A stretch of DNA of 64,000 nucleotides from assembly GCF_963576545.1 (NCBI RefSeq), contig NC_083642.1, positions 7,392,901 to 7,456,900 on the forward strand, given 5' to 3'. This DNA is from Limanda limanda. Taxonomy: Eukaryota > Chordata > Actinopteri > Pleuronectiformes > Pleuronectidae. The position numbers and the translations under genes were made by a program. The notes beneath the pieces were generated by a model that did no database searches, was not told the origin of the DNA, and was given only the letters and a program-made list of their open reading frames with translations. Shown here piece after piece: positions 1 to 14,372 of this stretch (position 1 is its first letter; each line of letters begins with the position of its first letter).

Positions 1-3000
1 TTGAGGCATGCTTCAATGGATAAAGTGGAATTTCTATCATGAGAACATCCCCATTCACTTCTCTCGTGCATTCCCCTTACATACCGATGTGAGTGGTGAC
101 TGTTCCTGAAGGGCTCAAAGGCAACATCCTGTTTGAAAAGTTAAAGGTAGAACAAGAGCATCAGAAGCTCCCGTATCTTTCCTAAATATCTCTATTCAAC
201 AGGAAGTGGTGTATGTGGGTCTCCAGCAGCCGGAGTCCCAGTTTAAAATGAGGTCTGAGTGTTAGATGGGGGGAACTGGAGTGGGAGCTGCTCTGTTTCC
301 AATGTCTGTGCCTGTTTTACCTGCTGGGGATCAGTTGTTGTTTCTACTTTAGTCTTTGGACCAAACACTTACTTCCAAGGCCTGGGAACGAGCAGGCAAA
401 CTGAGTTCCATCAGTGGAGAGCGAGGCGCAGCTCTACATCCCTGCTGAACACCTGGTGCTCATTTTCACCGGCACAGACACCGATGGAGATAATCATACA
501 TCACTTTCTGAGATGCTGTGTTTTTCCGGGAACACAGGGGTGAGCTCCGAACGCGAGCGGCACGGCGCCGGTTTGTGCCAGATCGGTGTGTTTTCCACAC
601 CATTTACATTTGGCTCACATGATGACAGGCGTTGTATGTGATGGCCTGACAACAGGCAAACAGGCTTCCACGAGAGGCAAACAATGGAAAACTCCAGAGA
701 CTGGTAAACACAATTGATTCCCACGGTTTAGTGTGAAATTTTTTAATTATCGACATTTGCAAGATGCCCAAACATGAATGTGCACTTTGACATCAATCAT
801 GGCCAGGGGCATTGCAACAGGGAAGGCAAGACATGTGATTGCCTGGGGGCCCGAGCCGAGAGGGGGCGGATACGTCAGTCCACAGAAACAACAATTTCAT
901 GAGAAGTCTCTAACTAACCAAGTAAAAGACACTGCTCTGACACTAAAGTCGAGAAACCCCTAACAAGGCCCAATGCAAGAAGCCCTTTTCCAAACTTTTA
1001 GAGGTTTACACTTAGGTTTACACTTATTTATGTGTATGTACAGTTTGGGTTTCATTATTCATTTTGTAAAAGCTGGGGCTCAACGTGCCTTGAAATGCTC
1101 CGGATCACGGCTGCCTGGAACTGTTCAGGACAGTTCCTTCCTTCCTGATACTTATGACATTTATCCAATCATGCAACTTGTTTCCCTTTAAGACGTCTTG
1201 CTGTAGCTTTAGCTGTTTAATCACATCGGTTGATCTTCAGCTGATTGGGCTTTCATGTTAAACCATTTACTCAGGAGCAGGTTTCTCCACCTTTGTCACT
1301 GCCCGGCATGTGGCAGGCTGGCAGGGCCAACCGGAGCACATCCTGAGCGATTTCCCCGAGTGTCAGGAGGTCACAGCAGCAGGACCTTAATAATATGTTT
1401 CTCTCTCCGTGCACAGAACAAAGCACCGAGGCCAGTGTTTCATTAGTCTTCTATACAAGAGTTCAGATGAACTCTCTGGGATTTTAATCTGTTGTGCTCT
1501 TTTTTCCCCGGTTATGCTCATTTCTTTATTGCCAAATCTATCAGTTTTAATGTTTCCTTTTTCACTACAATCATACCTTCAAGATTTTATAGATTTGTAA
1601 TGTTCTATTATATCCATTTTAGTGCTTCTAGAATACCTGCTCTTGTTGTCAGCAGCGTTTAGCGATGTGACCTTTGCCGAAAATGTAATCACCCCTAGTG
1701 GGGACAATAAAACTACAAATTAGGTTGTTGAGCTGCTCGTAGCGACTTCCATTTAGACACTATAGCTATTGTCGTAAGGCAAGGTAAATTACTATAATCA
1801 AACTTAAAGCTAAAGTCCTCTTCATGTTCTTGGACATTATATTCATACACTGTATTTGCAAGAGTTATGTTTTGAATTAAATTCTGCTATTTACATTACA
1901 TTTTCAGTAGCGAACATTTCCACAAAGTTGCAAACGTTTTTATCCTGAATCCATCATCATGGATCTTTTCTCCATTAAACGTTAAAGGACCTCCTGGAGT
2001 CCCTACTGGTTGCCAGGCAACTGATCCCAACCAAGAAATAGTCCCACACTTTGTACAGATTAAATAAATGAGATATAAGGTTAATTAAAAAAGCCCTAGA
2101 GGTGGTGCTCAGTGGAGTTTGTTACCTTTCAGACAGAGCTCGCAGTTTTTTTCTCTATTCTTTGTTTTAAGAATAATCCCAACATTCTACTTTTGTGTCG
2201 TGCAGGTAAGAGAAGTTTGTGGTCTGCAAAAAAAAAAAAAAAAGTTGCTCATGTCAGATCGCTCCGGGGCAGAATACACTTGCACTCTAAATTTAGGAAG
2301 GTTTGACCGCGGAGAAACAGATGATGGCTGACATGACCAGACCAGGGCACCCACTCCAACAGGGATAACTGACAGTGACATTATATCATTAACGTGACCA
2401 ATGAGCGCCAGGAAACCAAACGTGGGAATGTAACCATTCCATTTGTTTTGCTGGAGGGGGGGTTGTGTGTGCACCCAGCAGTTGCCGATGTCTTAACCCA
2501 CCACTGCAGACATTGTTCCAAAACCAATAAAACCAGTGTATGTCCTCCGAAGATAATTGACCCAATTTCCCAGACTGTGTTTTCTTACAGTAACTCGATG
2601 ATGCTGGATGTTGTGCTGCTGAGTGCTGGTGTTCTGCTGCCGGAGCATCAGGCCACGCGCTCCTCAGCTCCTATCAAAGCTCCCTGTCATGATCACAACC
2701 AGGCACACTCGCTTCCTTGTGCTGTCATCTTCTCTTATTAGCGGGATCATTACTGAAAAGAAAGTGCAGTAGCGGAGCTCAGCTTACTTAATGCTATCTG
2801 CCAACACTGAAACCTCTCCTCTACTTTGCCATTCATCTCTTCTTACAAGGAACTATCCAGCTTCAAAGGGTTCCCAGTCCGCCTTTGGTCTGATGACATG
2901 GATTTAATCCCCAGACTAAAGATTGAATAAAAGTGTTGCCCCTCTTCATCTTGTCAAATGTGCACGCTGGGCAGCTGGAGTGTGGCTGAAAGGCCGTGTT

Positions 3001-6000
3001 GTGAGTCTGCCAAGAGGAGTGGTACTGGGAGCTAAGTGCAGGAACACAAACAGTGAATCAAAGGCTATAAGGTTGTAAGCTTACCATTGTTGCTAAATGG
3101 AACGCCAGTGCAGCCCTTTTAAAATGTGCCACTTTTTGTTCCCTTTCATATTCTGTGATTCTTGGCGGAGTGTGTTGCAAACCATCAGAGACGTACAGTT
3201 GAGCACTGCAGGCAAACAGTGCATGGTGATTGTTAGAGTCAAACAAACGCTGCAGCAGCCTAGAAACAGTATTAAATGGCAGTTTGAGATCTTGCCGGTG
3301 CTTAATGACTGCTGTTGTCGTCTCTGACACCATTTTCTGTCCACTTTATGTTTGCAAAGCAGTTATTTTCTGTTCTCCGTTGACAGTTTGATGTCGGTGT
3401 GAAGGGTCTGTCCTTTTCATTTACTGTTTTATTACCCCTGCTGTTGTCTTCCAGGGCCATAACCGAGATTATCGGCCAATGCAACTACATTTCATATGAC
3501 TTTGTGAACAGAAAATCGGAAATTTGACAGCAGCTGCTCAGTCGAGGAAACAGTGATTCAGAAGACGATACACAAATCCATCCCTTAGAGAAGGTCCAGC
3601 ACATGGCTTCGGGTCAATGGCCCGGAGCTTAGCCACAGGGCTCCTCCACTAAAGCTCGGCTTCTGTCAGGAGCCTCTGACCCGTTCTGCTTCAGAGAAGT
3701 ATTTTAGTTTGCCCTAAGTATTTACACTGAAAGGAACCTTTCAAGGAGCTTTGAATCAGTGGCGCTGATCTACAGCCTCTGAAGGAGTTAATGGCCAAAT
3801 GAGACGTGATGTCCAGCTGTCCATCAATCTCAGCAGAGCTCAGTGTCCACAGCCAACACTGTCCATATGCTGCGTTCTCGAAACAAACTATAATGCATCC
3901 AGTATTGTTTTTTACACTTAATTAACAATGTCAAAACATAGATTGTAGCCATAACGTGGCACAAAGCTGAAATATTTGCATATCTTACTTTAGCGTTTAT
4001 CATAGGAAAAAAACGGGAATCATGGTTTTGATGAATCATTTCAACAATTTTCAAAACCTTAAAAATGTATGGCAGATTGAATAACTTCAAGATTTGGACT
4101 CGTGGACAAAAAAAGCAGTTTGAAGATGTCCCCTGTCTGACCTTTTCTGATCCAAAGGATTAATCCAAAAGCTAGAATGCTAAATGAAGACCTGTAGAAC
4201 TATACTAGAACCTTAGAAATATGAAAGAGAAAGTGAAAAAGTATTCATGATCTGCCCTATACTCCAAATGTGCACCAACATTTAATATGTTCTTCTCAGG
4301 ACTCATTCCTCAGCAAACCATGGATGAAAACGTAAACTCCTTGACGTTGGTAAGAATTGGCAGATTAATCAAGAATGAAAATAATAATTTGTTGCACTTA
4401 CATATCAACACCTTGATTATCCTTGTATTGTTGCATGCGTTAGAAAACGGCCACAGTATAATAAAGCAGACAAATGGCTGTGGCTCTCCTCTGCAGACTT
4501 TAATAAGATACAACATGTCGATGCACAGCAACAGCAGATATTCTGAGCACGGCCTTGTGCCTCCTCTGTGGCTTTGAGCAGCAAACACACTTGAATCCAG
4601 GGTTCTTCCTGTTAAATCCCTGTGTCTGAACTTCAAGGTCTGTGCCTCATGAACATAATATTCACTGGGATAAAAGACGGCACCTTTAAATCCAGGGTCT
4701 TGACTCATGACACACTAGGACTGTTGAAATGCTGATTCTCCTTCTCGCTCTCTCTCTTTACAATATTCATATTTAAAGGCTTATTGAAAGCATCTTTGGG
4801 TGTTTGCAATTGAATACAACCTATTAATTATTCAGCCCAGCTCTGCTTTATTTTGTGATTTTCACAGCCTCCTTAGTTCTCTTTATCTCTCCCCTCAGTC
4901 TCTTTTGTTAAAACCTCAGCAGCACATAGTGAGAGGATACAAACCTCAGCCTGTAGCAAAGCTTAGCATAAGCCAGGTTAACTTGGTGTAAGGCAGTGTT
5001 GTAAGTGGCAACCTCGAAGATTTGTATTTGAGTACATGTCGTCGAAGTCGCTCCTGCTGAACACGACGGTGAATAAGCCTTTTCCTGTGATATCTGCAAT
5101 GTAAAGAACTGGGCTTCAGTGGCAACATTATTAGAAATGCAAATTGCAAACTGCACATTTTCTACATCTGCAGCTTCACATTTAAAGCGTTTAACTGGCA
5201 AACCGCTAGTTGGCTTTTATTCTGAAGAAGTCACAGGCTACTTCATTGATCACCATCCACACTAACACACCTGAGAATGCGTATCACGTGATCATTCACT
5301 GGGCGTGTGCGTGCTGGTGTAAACAGGAAGCAGATTCTCTTCTCTGGAGCTGGTTGCTCACTTGCAGAAAATATAACGAACAAGAAATGTAGACGAGGGA
5401 TTTTCTTTTCTTTCATCGCCAACAACGTGGAACTGTGTTTACAACATTCAGCCTTCACTGCTGCTTGTCAAGTCGTGACTGATAAGAACCCATCAGGAAG
5501 GGAATGCTTGTTACTTCGTCATTGTTTCCAAACGTCTCCGTGTTTGTACGTTCATACTACAAGGCAGCCCCAGACAGAGAAGTCGGGAAACACTGCTTAC
5601 TCAATTTTAAGTAGAAAACTTAGTGTGGAGATACTAGAGTAGTATGGACTGAAGGTGAGAATGTAGTAACAGTGATGCATTTAAAAGTAAAACATAGAGG
5701 TGTGGATGTTTTTCTTGCCAGTGAGCTCGGCGCTGTCGTTCATCAAACACGCGTCTACAAAACAAGTCAACGGTCATTTTCCCCCCATTTTTCAACAGCG
5801 GGTCAGTTTGAAATAGTGCAGTGAGTAATGGAGCAGCCACACGGAGCTGTTAGATGAAGAGCTTCAGGCAACATGCTTCACTCCTCCAACTTCTCTGCCA
5901 GGTAACACAACTTGTGTCGCTGCACCCTGCTGTGCACAGACTCCAGCCTGGGATGAGCAAAGTCCATTTTGGATTTCTTTATGAAAACAACAGCAGTTTG

Positions 6001-7979
6001 TTCTGTTGTGATCTGTAGTGTTAAACCACATTTGCTGTTCCCACCACTAACCACTAGTGTTACTGTGTCAACCTTTAAGTGAAGCGTTGAACGTGATAAA
6101 TAGTTTCTTTCATCTGTGTTGTTGATTCTTGGATCAGAAGAGATGTGGCAGAGCACTCGTGGGACATTGACTCCAAACCACAGCTTGTAGTCGGGACATA
6201 GATGAGTTAGCAACCCCACAAAACCTCCATCTAAGCCAAGAGAACAAGGTGAAAACTCTCAGTTCCATGTTCCTGTTCCACGACAACAAAACCTGCTTGA
6301 TTGTCTTCAAAGATGCAAAGAAAATACAGTTTAGATATTCCCCTGTGTGAGACTCCAGGCCTTCCCTCTGCCTCTGCAGTCATCTGGCGTAGCTGAATTA
6401 AAAACTTTTGTTCTACTAATTGTGCTTAAAAATTAATGCACGTTTTGAGAGCCTGTCTTCGGCGAGCATTCATCATGTTCTGACAGCTCCCCCTGAAGAT
6501 TAAGCATTCACCCTCATCGCCAGAGGAAAACAGGGAGGAGCCCAGATAAGAAACGGGGTCATTAACTCCAGGCTCCTCAGCAGAAGTAGGTGTCTGATTG
6601 AGCAATCGGGATTCTTGGAGAGGGGAGCTTTGAAAAAGACTTTAGAAGATTTTGTACGAGTATGTTTATACCGGATCCTGTGCGATGCTGTGATGCAGAT
6701 TATATGGAAGTATCACGTCACTTCCTGTGATACGCTGATCTGCGTCAGGATCAGAAAACAAAAGCCCACCACTAAGCCCATGAGGGTTATGTCAGTGTGC
6801 ATTTGAAATAGATTTATTGCATATCAGCTTATTGGTCCCACTTACAACTGAAGCCAATGTATTTAGGAGATTAGCTGCTAAAGAGTGAAATGGTGACACT
6901 TGAAACGAGCACTTTCATTTTTCCACTTTAGAGCAGACAAGTATCCATATTCATACAGGATTTCAGTGGCACTATCTCCAGAGTGTCTCTCAAACATTTA
7001 TCATGTTCCTGTCAACTTATGTGTCTGCCTGCAAACTCTCCTTCTGAGTGAGATTTGACATTTTTACACTGCTTAGTTGTAAATATGATACTATTTCTTC
7101 AATCTGCACCAGTGATGAACCTCAAATATTTGAAAAATGCCTTTAAACAACAACATTATCAGTCAATGTTTAGAAATATTGTTCTACAGTGTGGGGTTTT
7201 TAGTTCTAAGGATCAATGTTAGTGTGGGATGGGTGTAGGCATAAGTTTACTGGGTCCTATTGACCAAACCAATTTCCAGGACATGACCCCCCACTGGTTT
7301 TCCAATAGTTGTGTTTTATTGAGCCAAGTCAGAAGCAAATGAAGCAGGGATGCAGAGACTTGATGTAACTAAGTAGTAACTGTAGTTTCAGCCATAAAGA
7401 CTTACATCTGGACCCAGTATGTACCAGTTGTTGTAGATCTGTGAAAAATGAAGGAAATTCTCAGTGAGTGTGTAGGTTAGTTGTGCGTGAATGCTCTGTT
7501 TCACCTGTGGCCTACTGCACACAGTCACAGCGGGAGGCAGCAGAGTCGTCTCACAGTTTTATCTGCAGGTCACTGAGAAGCCCCACCGGAGCTGCTGCCT
7601 CCGACTTACTGCTTTTGATGCGAGTGATGAAAGTGAAACATTTACAAAATTCCCACAGAAGGAAATACATCCTTCAAACCTCCTGGTGCCTGAATGTAAA
7701 ACAGCCAGTGCACCGACCACCAGTGTTGTAGTGGTGTGTATTCTAGCATGCAGTGCACCAGGAGTTCAGTGGACAGATCACTAGTTCTGAATAGACACAC
7801 CAGACAAACACACTCAGACTGAAACTGAGACCTGAGGCAGTTTCAGCTTTCCAGTTCAGCTAACCTGTGTCTCTGCAGACCAAACAGAAGCAGCATCAAC
7901 AACGACACCACGAGTCCAGAGTAAACCAGGATGGCATTCAGTAGAGTGAAAACTGCATTGTTTAACAAAGTGAAAAATA
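1..7979. other. No gene recognised (possible intron or intergenic)
   Basis: Frames here are short (132 codons at most), lack recognisable domains and are not bounded by convincing splice sites. Small items are a 16-base A run (2228-2243), the tail-like motif near 1694 and a trace of repeat family B near 4958. If the minus-strand leader at 37.7 kb is real, this would be part of its first intron. Confidence 0.7.
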
Positions 7980-8160
7980 TTCCTGCATCCACCCAAATGT
8001 GACGGATTCATTCTTGACCCATGTCCAGTCCTTAAAAAGCAAGTTTCGTGGAAATCATTTTAGGAGTTTTTACGAAATCCTGCTGACGAACAAAAACAAC
8101 AATAAACGCACAAAGAAACAACGGGTGAAAACAGAACCTCTTCGACAGGGGTCATTAAAG
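7980..8160 (-). repeat. Dispersed repeat family A, piece 1
   Basis: Blocks TTTCGTGGAAATCATTTTAG, GAGTTTTTACGAAATCCTGC, TGACGAACAAA and AACGGGTGAAAACAGAACC match the end region shared by the pieces near 14.3, 16.3, 45.6 and 55.6 kb. Orientation is arbitrary: '-' means the same way as the copies at 13.7-16.4 kb and opposite to the one at 55.6 kb. Confidence 0.65.
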
Positions 8161-11100
8161 ATGCAGTTATTAAGGAGTTATGACCACTTGAAGCAACATG
8201 GAGCTGTTTTTTACATTAGGATGCACACATGCACAAGCAGGCGATGCACATCACTGCAGTATTACTTGTATACAATCTGTATGACATGTATTACACTGAC
8301 TGATTGCTGGTGGCAGTAATGCTTTAAAAAAATTGTAATAAAATGCACGTGCCGAAGGTGATGTAAATGTGAATGCAAACAATGCGGGCTTGAAAATATT
8401 AAAAACAAAAATCTGCCTTACAAATGTTTCATGAGGGAGTCGATTCATTCATCGCAGTTCTTGTGCCTCAAGGATGCACCGCAACACAATGCATCTGATC
8501 TGAAATAAAACTCCACAAGGTGCCTCTAAAATATGGGTGATCATTTGCGGAATACATTTGTGTTGTACATCAGAGAATTGAACCACACACAAGTTCACAT
8601 TTTGAATAAATTTGCGCTGTGTGTTGACGCCGCAGACCAGTCCCATAAAGAACCGTTCGCTACATCCCGGCTTTGTTTCTTATTACACTGTACAGTATAT
8701 GCGCCGTATGTCTTGTTGTTAATAAAGGTCCGTCAGGCCGGGACTGTGTTTGCCAGGGGGCTGCTTGGCTCTGCCAGTGCATAATTGTGCAGGTCTCCCC
8801 TGTCAGCGCTGCAAAGCTCCCCGGACCCGACATGAGGCATCACAGCGAGAGAACAAGGGTCACAACCACTAGACATATCATTAATCACAGAATCTGTGGG
8901 TTTTAGCCTGGGATTATCTGTCCTAGGGGGGGCTGAGTCCGTTATGAAGCCCCCCTCCCCCCTCCTCCTCCGTTGGTGCTGAGGCTTGAGGGACATGTCA
9001 GCCTGGTGGTGGCTGATAGACTCCGCTCTGGTTGGAGCAATCTGCAGAGAGGATGAAGGAGCTGGAACATTGATTCCAGTTGGAGAAGCAGGTGGGAGGA
9101 ATAGGGAGCAGGAGCGAGTCAGAAAAGCCGTTAAAGGAGAAGCGCACCCCTGGCCGAGGGAACTGTAGTCAGATAAAGTGTGGTAGTGTCCGTGTGGGGC
9201 TGAGGCCGAGGAGATTTAGGTCACGTTCTGGTCCCTGAAGACGACTTCTGCTCCTTCTTTCATCCTCACACTTCATATATTGAAATCAGCGAAAACCAAC
9301 ATTAAGACACATCTGTGGTCCTTGTTTCTGCTGTTTTTCAAGAGTCTGACTTAGTAGTTTTATGAGAACATTTTAGTATTTTTACTTTTTTCTTTTGCCT
9401 AAATTCAATCTTCCAGTATTTTCCTCTCCAGTTACATGAGGATTAAGCAGGTAAAATATATTCAGAGAGAAGGACGGATTAAATTTAGAGCTTCCTAAAT
9501 TAAAGCGCTCTTCTCTCTCTCCTCTTGTGCCATTTTTCTACCCAGATTCTGCCACCTTGTTATTTTGCCACTGCAAGATTCAAACAAAAAAACAAGGTGA
9601 GGCGTGTTGTGAAAAATATGTTTTTAAATTACTGCACGACATTTTAAGTGTCACATTTGATTGCCTCTCTTATTTGAATTCATTTGGTTCCTTGTTGGGT
9701 CGCCCAGCGAGTCGTCCGAGGGGGGGGGGGGGTGCCAGGTGAATTCTATGACAAGGGGAACACGCGCCCTGGTTTTCTGACCCCGCCCCCTAAAGAGAGA
9801 TGGGGGTCAACTGCCCTCGAGGCTGTTGTCTTAACCTGTGTGATTAATGGAGCATCGAGGAGGCGGCAGGTCTTTGAACACATCATGACTCTCACGTTGC
9901 CTCTGCATTATTAATGCCGGCACAAAGAGCCTGTTTAATGAGCCAGAACTCACTCAGTGGATGTTGATTAGGCATGCAACGCGTGTAAAGGCCCGCCCTT
10001 CTCCGTGTTTCACCTTTTTAGGGGATTACGTGTTTTGCTTTTGTGTTTCTGGCTGCTTTATGTCTTCTGGTATTTTCATTTTTGTCCACCAAAGTTTGCG
10101 ACAAAGGACAAATCCAAAGGGTTGACATGTGATTGATGTCCCGAGGACGCCTCATTAACTTAGATTTTATTCAGATGTAAATATTATTGCTGTCTTGTCA
10201 GAAGTTCAATATTCCCTGTAGATTTATATGTGGTAAAGCTGCTCAGCTAAGCATACAGTAGCTTATCTTTGCTTTGGATTGGAAACAGGGAGAGGCTAGA
10301 GAACTCCACTCGTAAAGAGGTTTTATTAGAATGTTAAATGTTATTTGTTGAATCGTGACAAAGACTTAGGTCATCAAGTCTCCACTGAAACCACAGCATG
10401 TAGGTTTAACGTTTTGTTCAGTTTAAGTTTAGTGCAGTAGTGTCGTGGCTATTTAAAAGTAGGAAATCATAAAACTCGTCCTGGAGGGAAATCGTAGGGA
10501 AAGAGGTCAAATTCCAAAGAGGTTAATTGCACCTTTGTGTTATTTATTTAACCATTCGGGAAGCAAACAATGAACCAAAGGGTAAAGGTGTCTCTCTTGC
10601 TCATAAGCTCTGATACCTGTCAGTGAGTCCCTGTCCAATAAAGGAATCAACGACAACTCAAAATCAACTGAACTAACCATGATAATCCTATAGTGAAAAC
10701 AATGGTGTCCGCGATAATACAAATAATAATGATAGGAAATATAAATTCAAAAAAGAAGCTTTATGTTTAACCAGCAATTATGAGATTGCTGTTGATTTTC
10801 TCATCCAACTCTTTGAAAGAAAGAGAATAGTGCATTTCTCGTAATGTCAGACTTCAACACTAAACAAATTTAATCACAGCTATTGTAGTCGGTGTCTGGG
10901 TTGTGTTTACATTTGGTTGTGTGTGTGTCTGCGTCCTGTTGATTCTCGTCTCATAAATGTGACATTCAGTTCATTCTTTGACATTCATTATGCTCCTTTT
11001 CTCTGAGGAAAACAAAATAATGAGAGAACAGGTCAAATTAAAATACCAATGCTGCTACGTGAATATACCTGAGTCCATTTGAGGTAAAAGTGAAATTTGC

Positions 11101-13744
11101 ATCGCGCAGCCACGTCACCTGTCGTTTCTTCAACTCTTTGATCCCGAATAGATCAAGGAATTGAAAATACACTTTCAGAGGAAATCTTACAACATGTGAC
11201 GTGTTATATTAAAAGGTTAAAACTATTTTTACCTCTATAAGCCACACGTCAGTTCTTTACTCCTTTGTAGATATTTTTAGATCCTTCATATATGATTAAT
11301 GTTAATGGAGCACGGTGACATGGATGGTTATTTTCCCATCTTTTTATTTTTCTTATCATACACTTGAAATATTCCATGCTAATTCAACAATCACATCTTC
11401 AGTGAAAAGGGCACATGAGCTGTTTTTGAAATGGGAGTGGGCAGAATAATAAATGTGAATATTCATGATTCTCTACATGTCAAATAGAAAATATTTATAT
11501 GTAGAGTTTGCATGTGCACACTCACACATTTGCAGCTTTCACCCAGACTTTGCAATGTTTTTGCATCTGTAGCAATCAATTTCCCACTGATAATAACAAG
11601 ATAGATTAGAGTCTTTAGACGATGACGTGTCTTTCGTCATGTTTGACTTACAGCAAGGTGGTGGGTGTATCACAGTTTTCTGACGGCACAGGACAATTGA
11701 AATACCTCGGTTATCTTTCCTTGTCTTAAGTTATTGAATTGATCACAACAAGGCCAAATAATGTGTGCTGTCTCATTATCTGTGAAGTGCTGGCAGGAAC
11801 CGAGTGGGAGGGAGAACCTCGGGCACAGTAATCACCTTCACTGACCAGCATATCAATTCCAGAGGCCATGGTGCAGGTCTCTACTTGCCTTTATAGATGA
11901 AACTTAAAGATCTACACTTTCTCACAAACATCACTGCGTTGTTTAATCCTCACAGATGGTCCAGACTCTTTTCCAAGTATTTTTGTCCTAGCTTCTGGAA
12001 TCCCAATCGCCTCCTCGCAAATTATTCAATCAATTCTTCACACGATCCCAATTTCTCAGCATATTTGTTTTTGCCAAGCAGAATATTTGGCAGCACCTGT
12101 GCACGGAAGCAGCAGCTTTTCAGTGCGGAACAATAATCTGTTTCTTGGGAGAAACATTCCCGCACAGTTCCAACAAATGAGTTCATAAAGCAACAATTAC
12201 CCCGACTGGCCTTTATCCTCCATTCAAACAGCAGCAATGTCGCGACAAACGTAGCAATTAGGAAACATTCTCCTGAAAGACAAGGCCACACTTCTGAAGA
12301 GCTTTAATTACTACAAGGAATAAAGCTGTTCTATCTGCGGTGCTCCTATTAAAGGTCTGTGCTGTTGTTACAGATGAGAGGGCCACAAAGGTTTCCACAT
12401 TACAGTAATCACCTTCATTTCCATACATAATCAGAGGCGTCTTTAGTTTGTGTGCAACGGGGTTGAAGAAGAAGACGACCTCCCCCAGAGTCGAGCAGTT
12501 CTTTGTCGTTGATACGGTTCAGCATCGACACTCGCTGAATACACAATCAGATATGCTGGATATCTAAATTCATAGACAGCAGCAGCTCCCTCCGTGTTCT
12601 TGTTTCGATAAAAGTCTCACTTCTTGCATTGTTCTCTGCCACTTTATTAATGGTCTGGTGATGGCGGGGAATGTCTGAGACGAGAAGAAGAGGAAAACGC
12701 TCAGAGCGCGGCTGTTTGTCTCTTTGAAGTGAGGTTGATTCTCTGCTCTTAATGGTTCCTCTTGTCCTTAAGCATATGGGCCGCAATTATTTTTGCTTTT
12801 GTTTCACTTTCCACTGGACACGGGAATCTCAGCATCAATCTTCGCGACTGCAGCAGATGGACAAACCATGCTGTGGTAGACACACACAAACACCTAACGC
12901 TTGGCCAGTCAACCAGCCCCACTGATAGAATCCCAGGTATAGGAGACTTTGTGTGCGTGTGTGTATATCAGTGTGTGTGAATCAGTATGTGCATATGTTG
13001 GATGCTTTTATCCCTCCCACTGCCTTTTTCAGTTCTCGTTTGGATACAGTCCATTATCTGACACAGAGATGGAATCTGTTTTGATGTACGAAAAATCGAA
13101 ACCGAGGCAGGTGGAAATGAACGGAATGGAAATCACAGGTTGCATGTTGCAGACTATTGTTGCATGTTTGGCAAAGTGCAATTCGAAGCTGCAGATGGAA
13201 CGTTGCCATGGTTGGAAGCAGATGTATAATTAAACAAGGTGGCACTTTAGCAAGAAGCACTGCGCTGTGGAGAAGAGAAAAGTTTCATACGGGAAGGATC
13301 ATATCAATATAGAATTTTTTTCTTAATTTCCATGTGTAATTTGGCTTGAATCCATTGTTCTGCATTGATGTAGCATGATCTCTGGCTCGACCAGTTTTCG
13401 CGGGAGTTGAGTTCCTGACACCCTGAGCTTATAAATATAGCAGATCTCACGGGGTCAATCATGTGACTACGAGGGCTGGGTTGGAGCCATACTTTAATGT
13501 AATCCCTTCATGGTATGAAATGGCATTTTGGATCAAAGTTTCCACTAAATGGCTGTTATTAAATTCCACCTTCAGGGTCCTTAAACATACAGTAGTAAGA
13601 TTTATCGTTTATGTGTGGAAATGTGTGTGTTCATGGTTGTCTTAAATCTGTGCCTGTCTGACACGCTGTCACTTCATCAAACCAGACTGGTTCTCGGTAG
13701 AGCTGGGACCTTCGACACAGCAGACAGTCCTCCCTGGGAACCAC
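8161..13744. other. No gene recognised
   Basis: This is noncoding sequence with a 13-base G run (9720-9732), a small GC-richer patch (8930-9170) that begins with a GGGGGGGCT/AGCCCCCC hairpin (8928-8955), and repeat family B fragments near 10.2 and 10.8 kb. A GTGTGTGTCTGCG stretch near 10919 is trivial. No RNA gene was seen. Confidence 0.7.
10225..10335 (+). repeat. Dispersed repeat family B, fragment
   Basis: CTGCTCAGCTAAGCATACAG, TAGCTTATCTTTGCTTTGGA and TTGGAAACAGGGAGAGGCTA resemble the middle of family B (AGCTTAGCATAAAGACTGGA, AACAGGG). A separate inverted piece, TTTTCTCATCCAACTCTTTG with AAAGAAAGAGAATA, lies at 10796-10830. A trace with AAAGCTTAGCATAAGCCAGG lies at 4958-4980. Confidence 0.4.
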
Positions 13745-13990
13745 ATCTAAATCAGCTAGATCCACATTTGTAAATGGATCTGTGCCAAATTTCACACACT
13801 CATTGATATAATTTCCCCAAATATTTCCTGAGAAATCAAAGAAATTTGATTGAAAGTGAGAAAAAAAATCCTGGATCCAACCGGTGATCCAGTGGCACAC
13901 CAAAGTATTTAATGGGTTCTTTCCTGACTCAAACCGCATCTTCCACCAAGTTTTCTGGTAATCATCACATTCATTTATGTGTAGTTCTGC
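13745..13990 (-). repeat. Dispersed repeat family A, piece 2
   Basis: Contains CTGTGCCAAATTTCACACAC, TCATTGATATAATTTCCC, ATCCTGGATCCAACCGGTGA, TTTAATGGGTTCTTTCCTGA and CTTCCACCAAGTTTTCTGGT. All are blocks of the same family as the neighbouring pieces at 14.07 and 16.10 kb. It overlaps a spurious 130-codon minus-strand frame. Confidence 0.65.
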
Positions 13991-14069
13991 TAAAGGCAGA
14001 TAATATACAAACAAAACATCCATTTTCGAAAGTAATGGAACTCAGTGGAGCCAATACTTCCCCCACCAC

Positions 14070-14372
14070 TCTACTTATATTCAATCAAGCTGCACCGGTA
14101 CACACTCATAGATATCAGTTCCCTAAATGTGCCTGCATTTTTTCATCAATATCCATGTCTAAGTCCTTGATAAATCTGTGAAAATGTAAAAAAAAAGAAT
14201 TGTTCAGTCTCGTAATGTTAAAGAAAGTGATCAAGAAATTCCCAAGACCACCTCTTGGTCTGGTTCAGTCCTAAAATTCAAAATTTGTTTAGATTTTGTG
14301 TGATCATGTTTACAAATAATCCAAACAACAAACAAACGGAGGCAAAAACATAACCTCCTTGTCAAGTAACAA
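14070..14372 (-). repeat. Dispersed repeat family A, piece 3
   Basis: TCAATCAAGCTGCACCGGTA, CACTCATAGATATCAGTTCC and TTTTTCATCAATATCCATG align with the piece at 16.1 kb (TCAATCAAGCAGCTCCACAT, CACTCATAGATATCAG, TTTTTCATCAGGATCCATGA). The 3' end has AACAACAAACAAACGGAGGC and AAAAACATAACCTCCTTGTC, the usual end of this family. Confidence 0.7.

Noticed and set aside
13631..14023. 130-codon minus-strand frame
   Set aside because: It lies largely over a copy of dispersed repeat family A.
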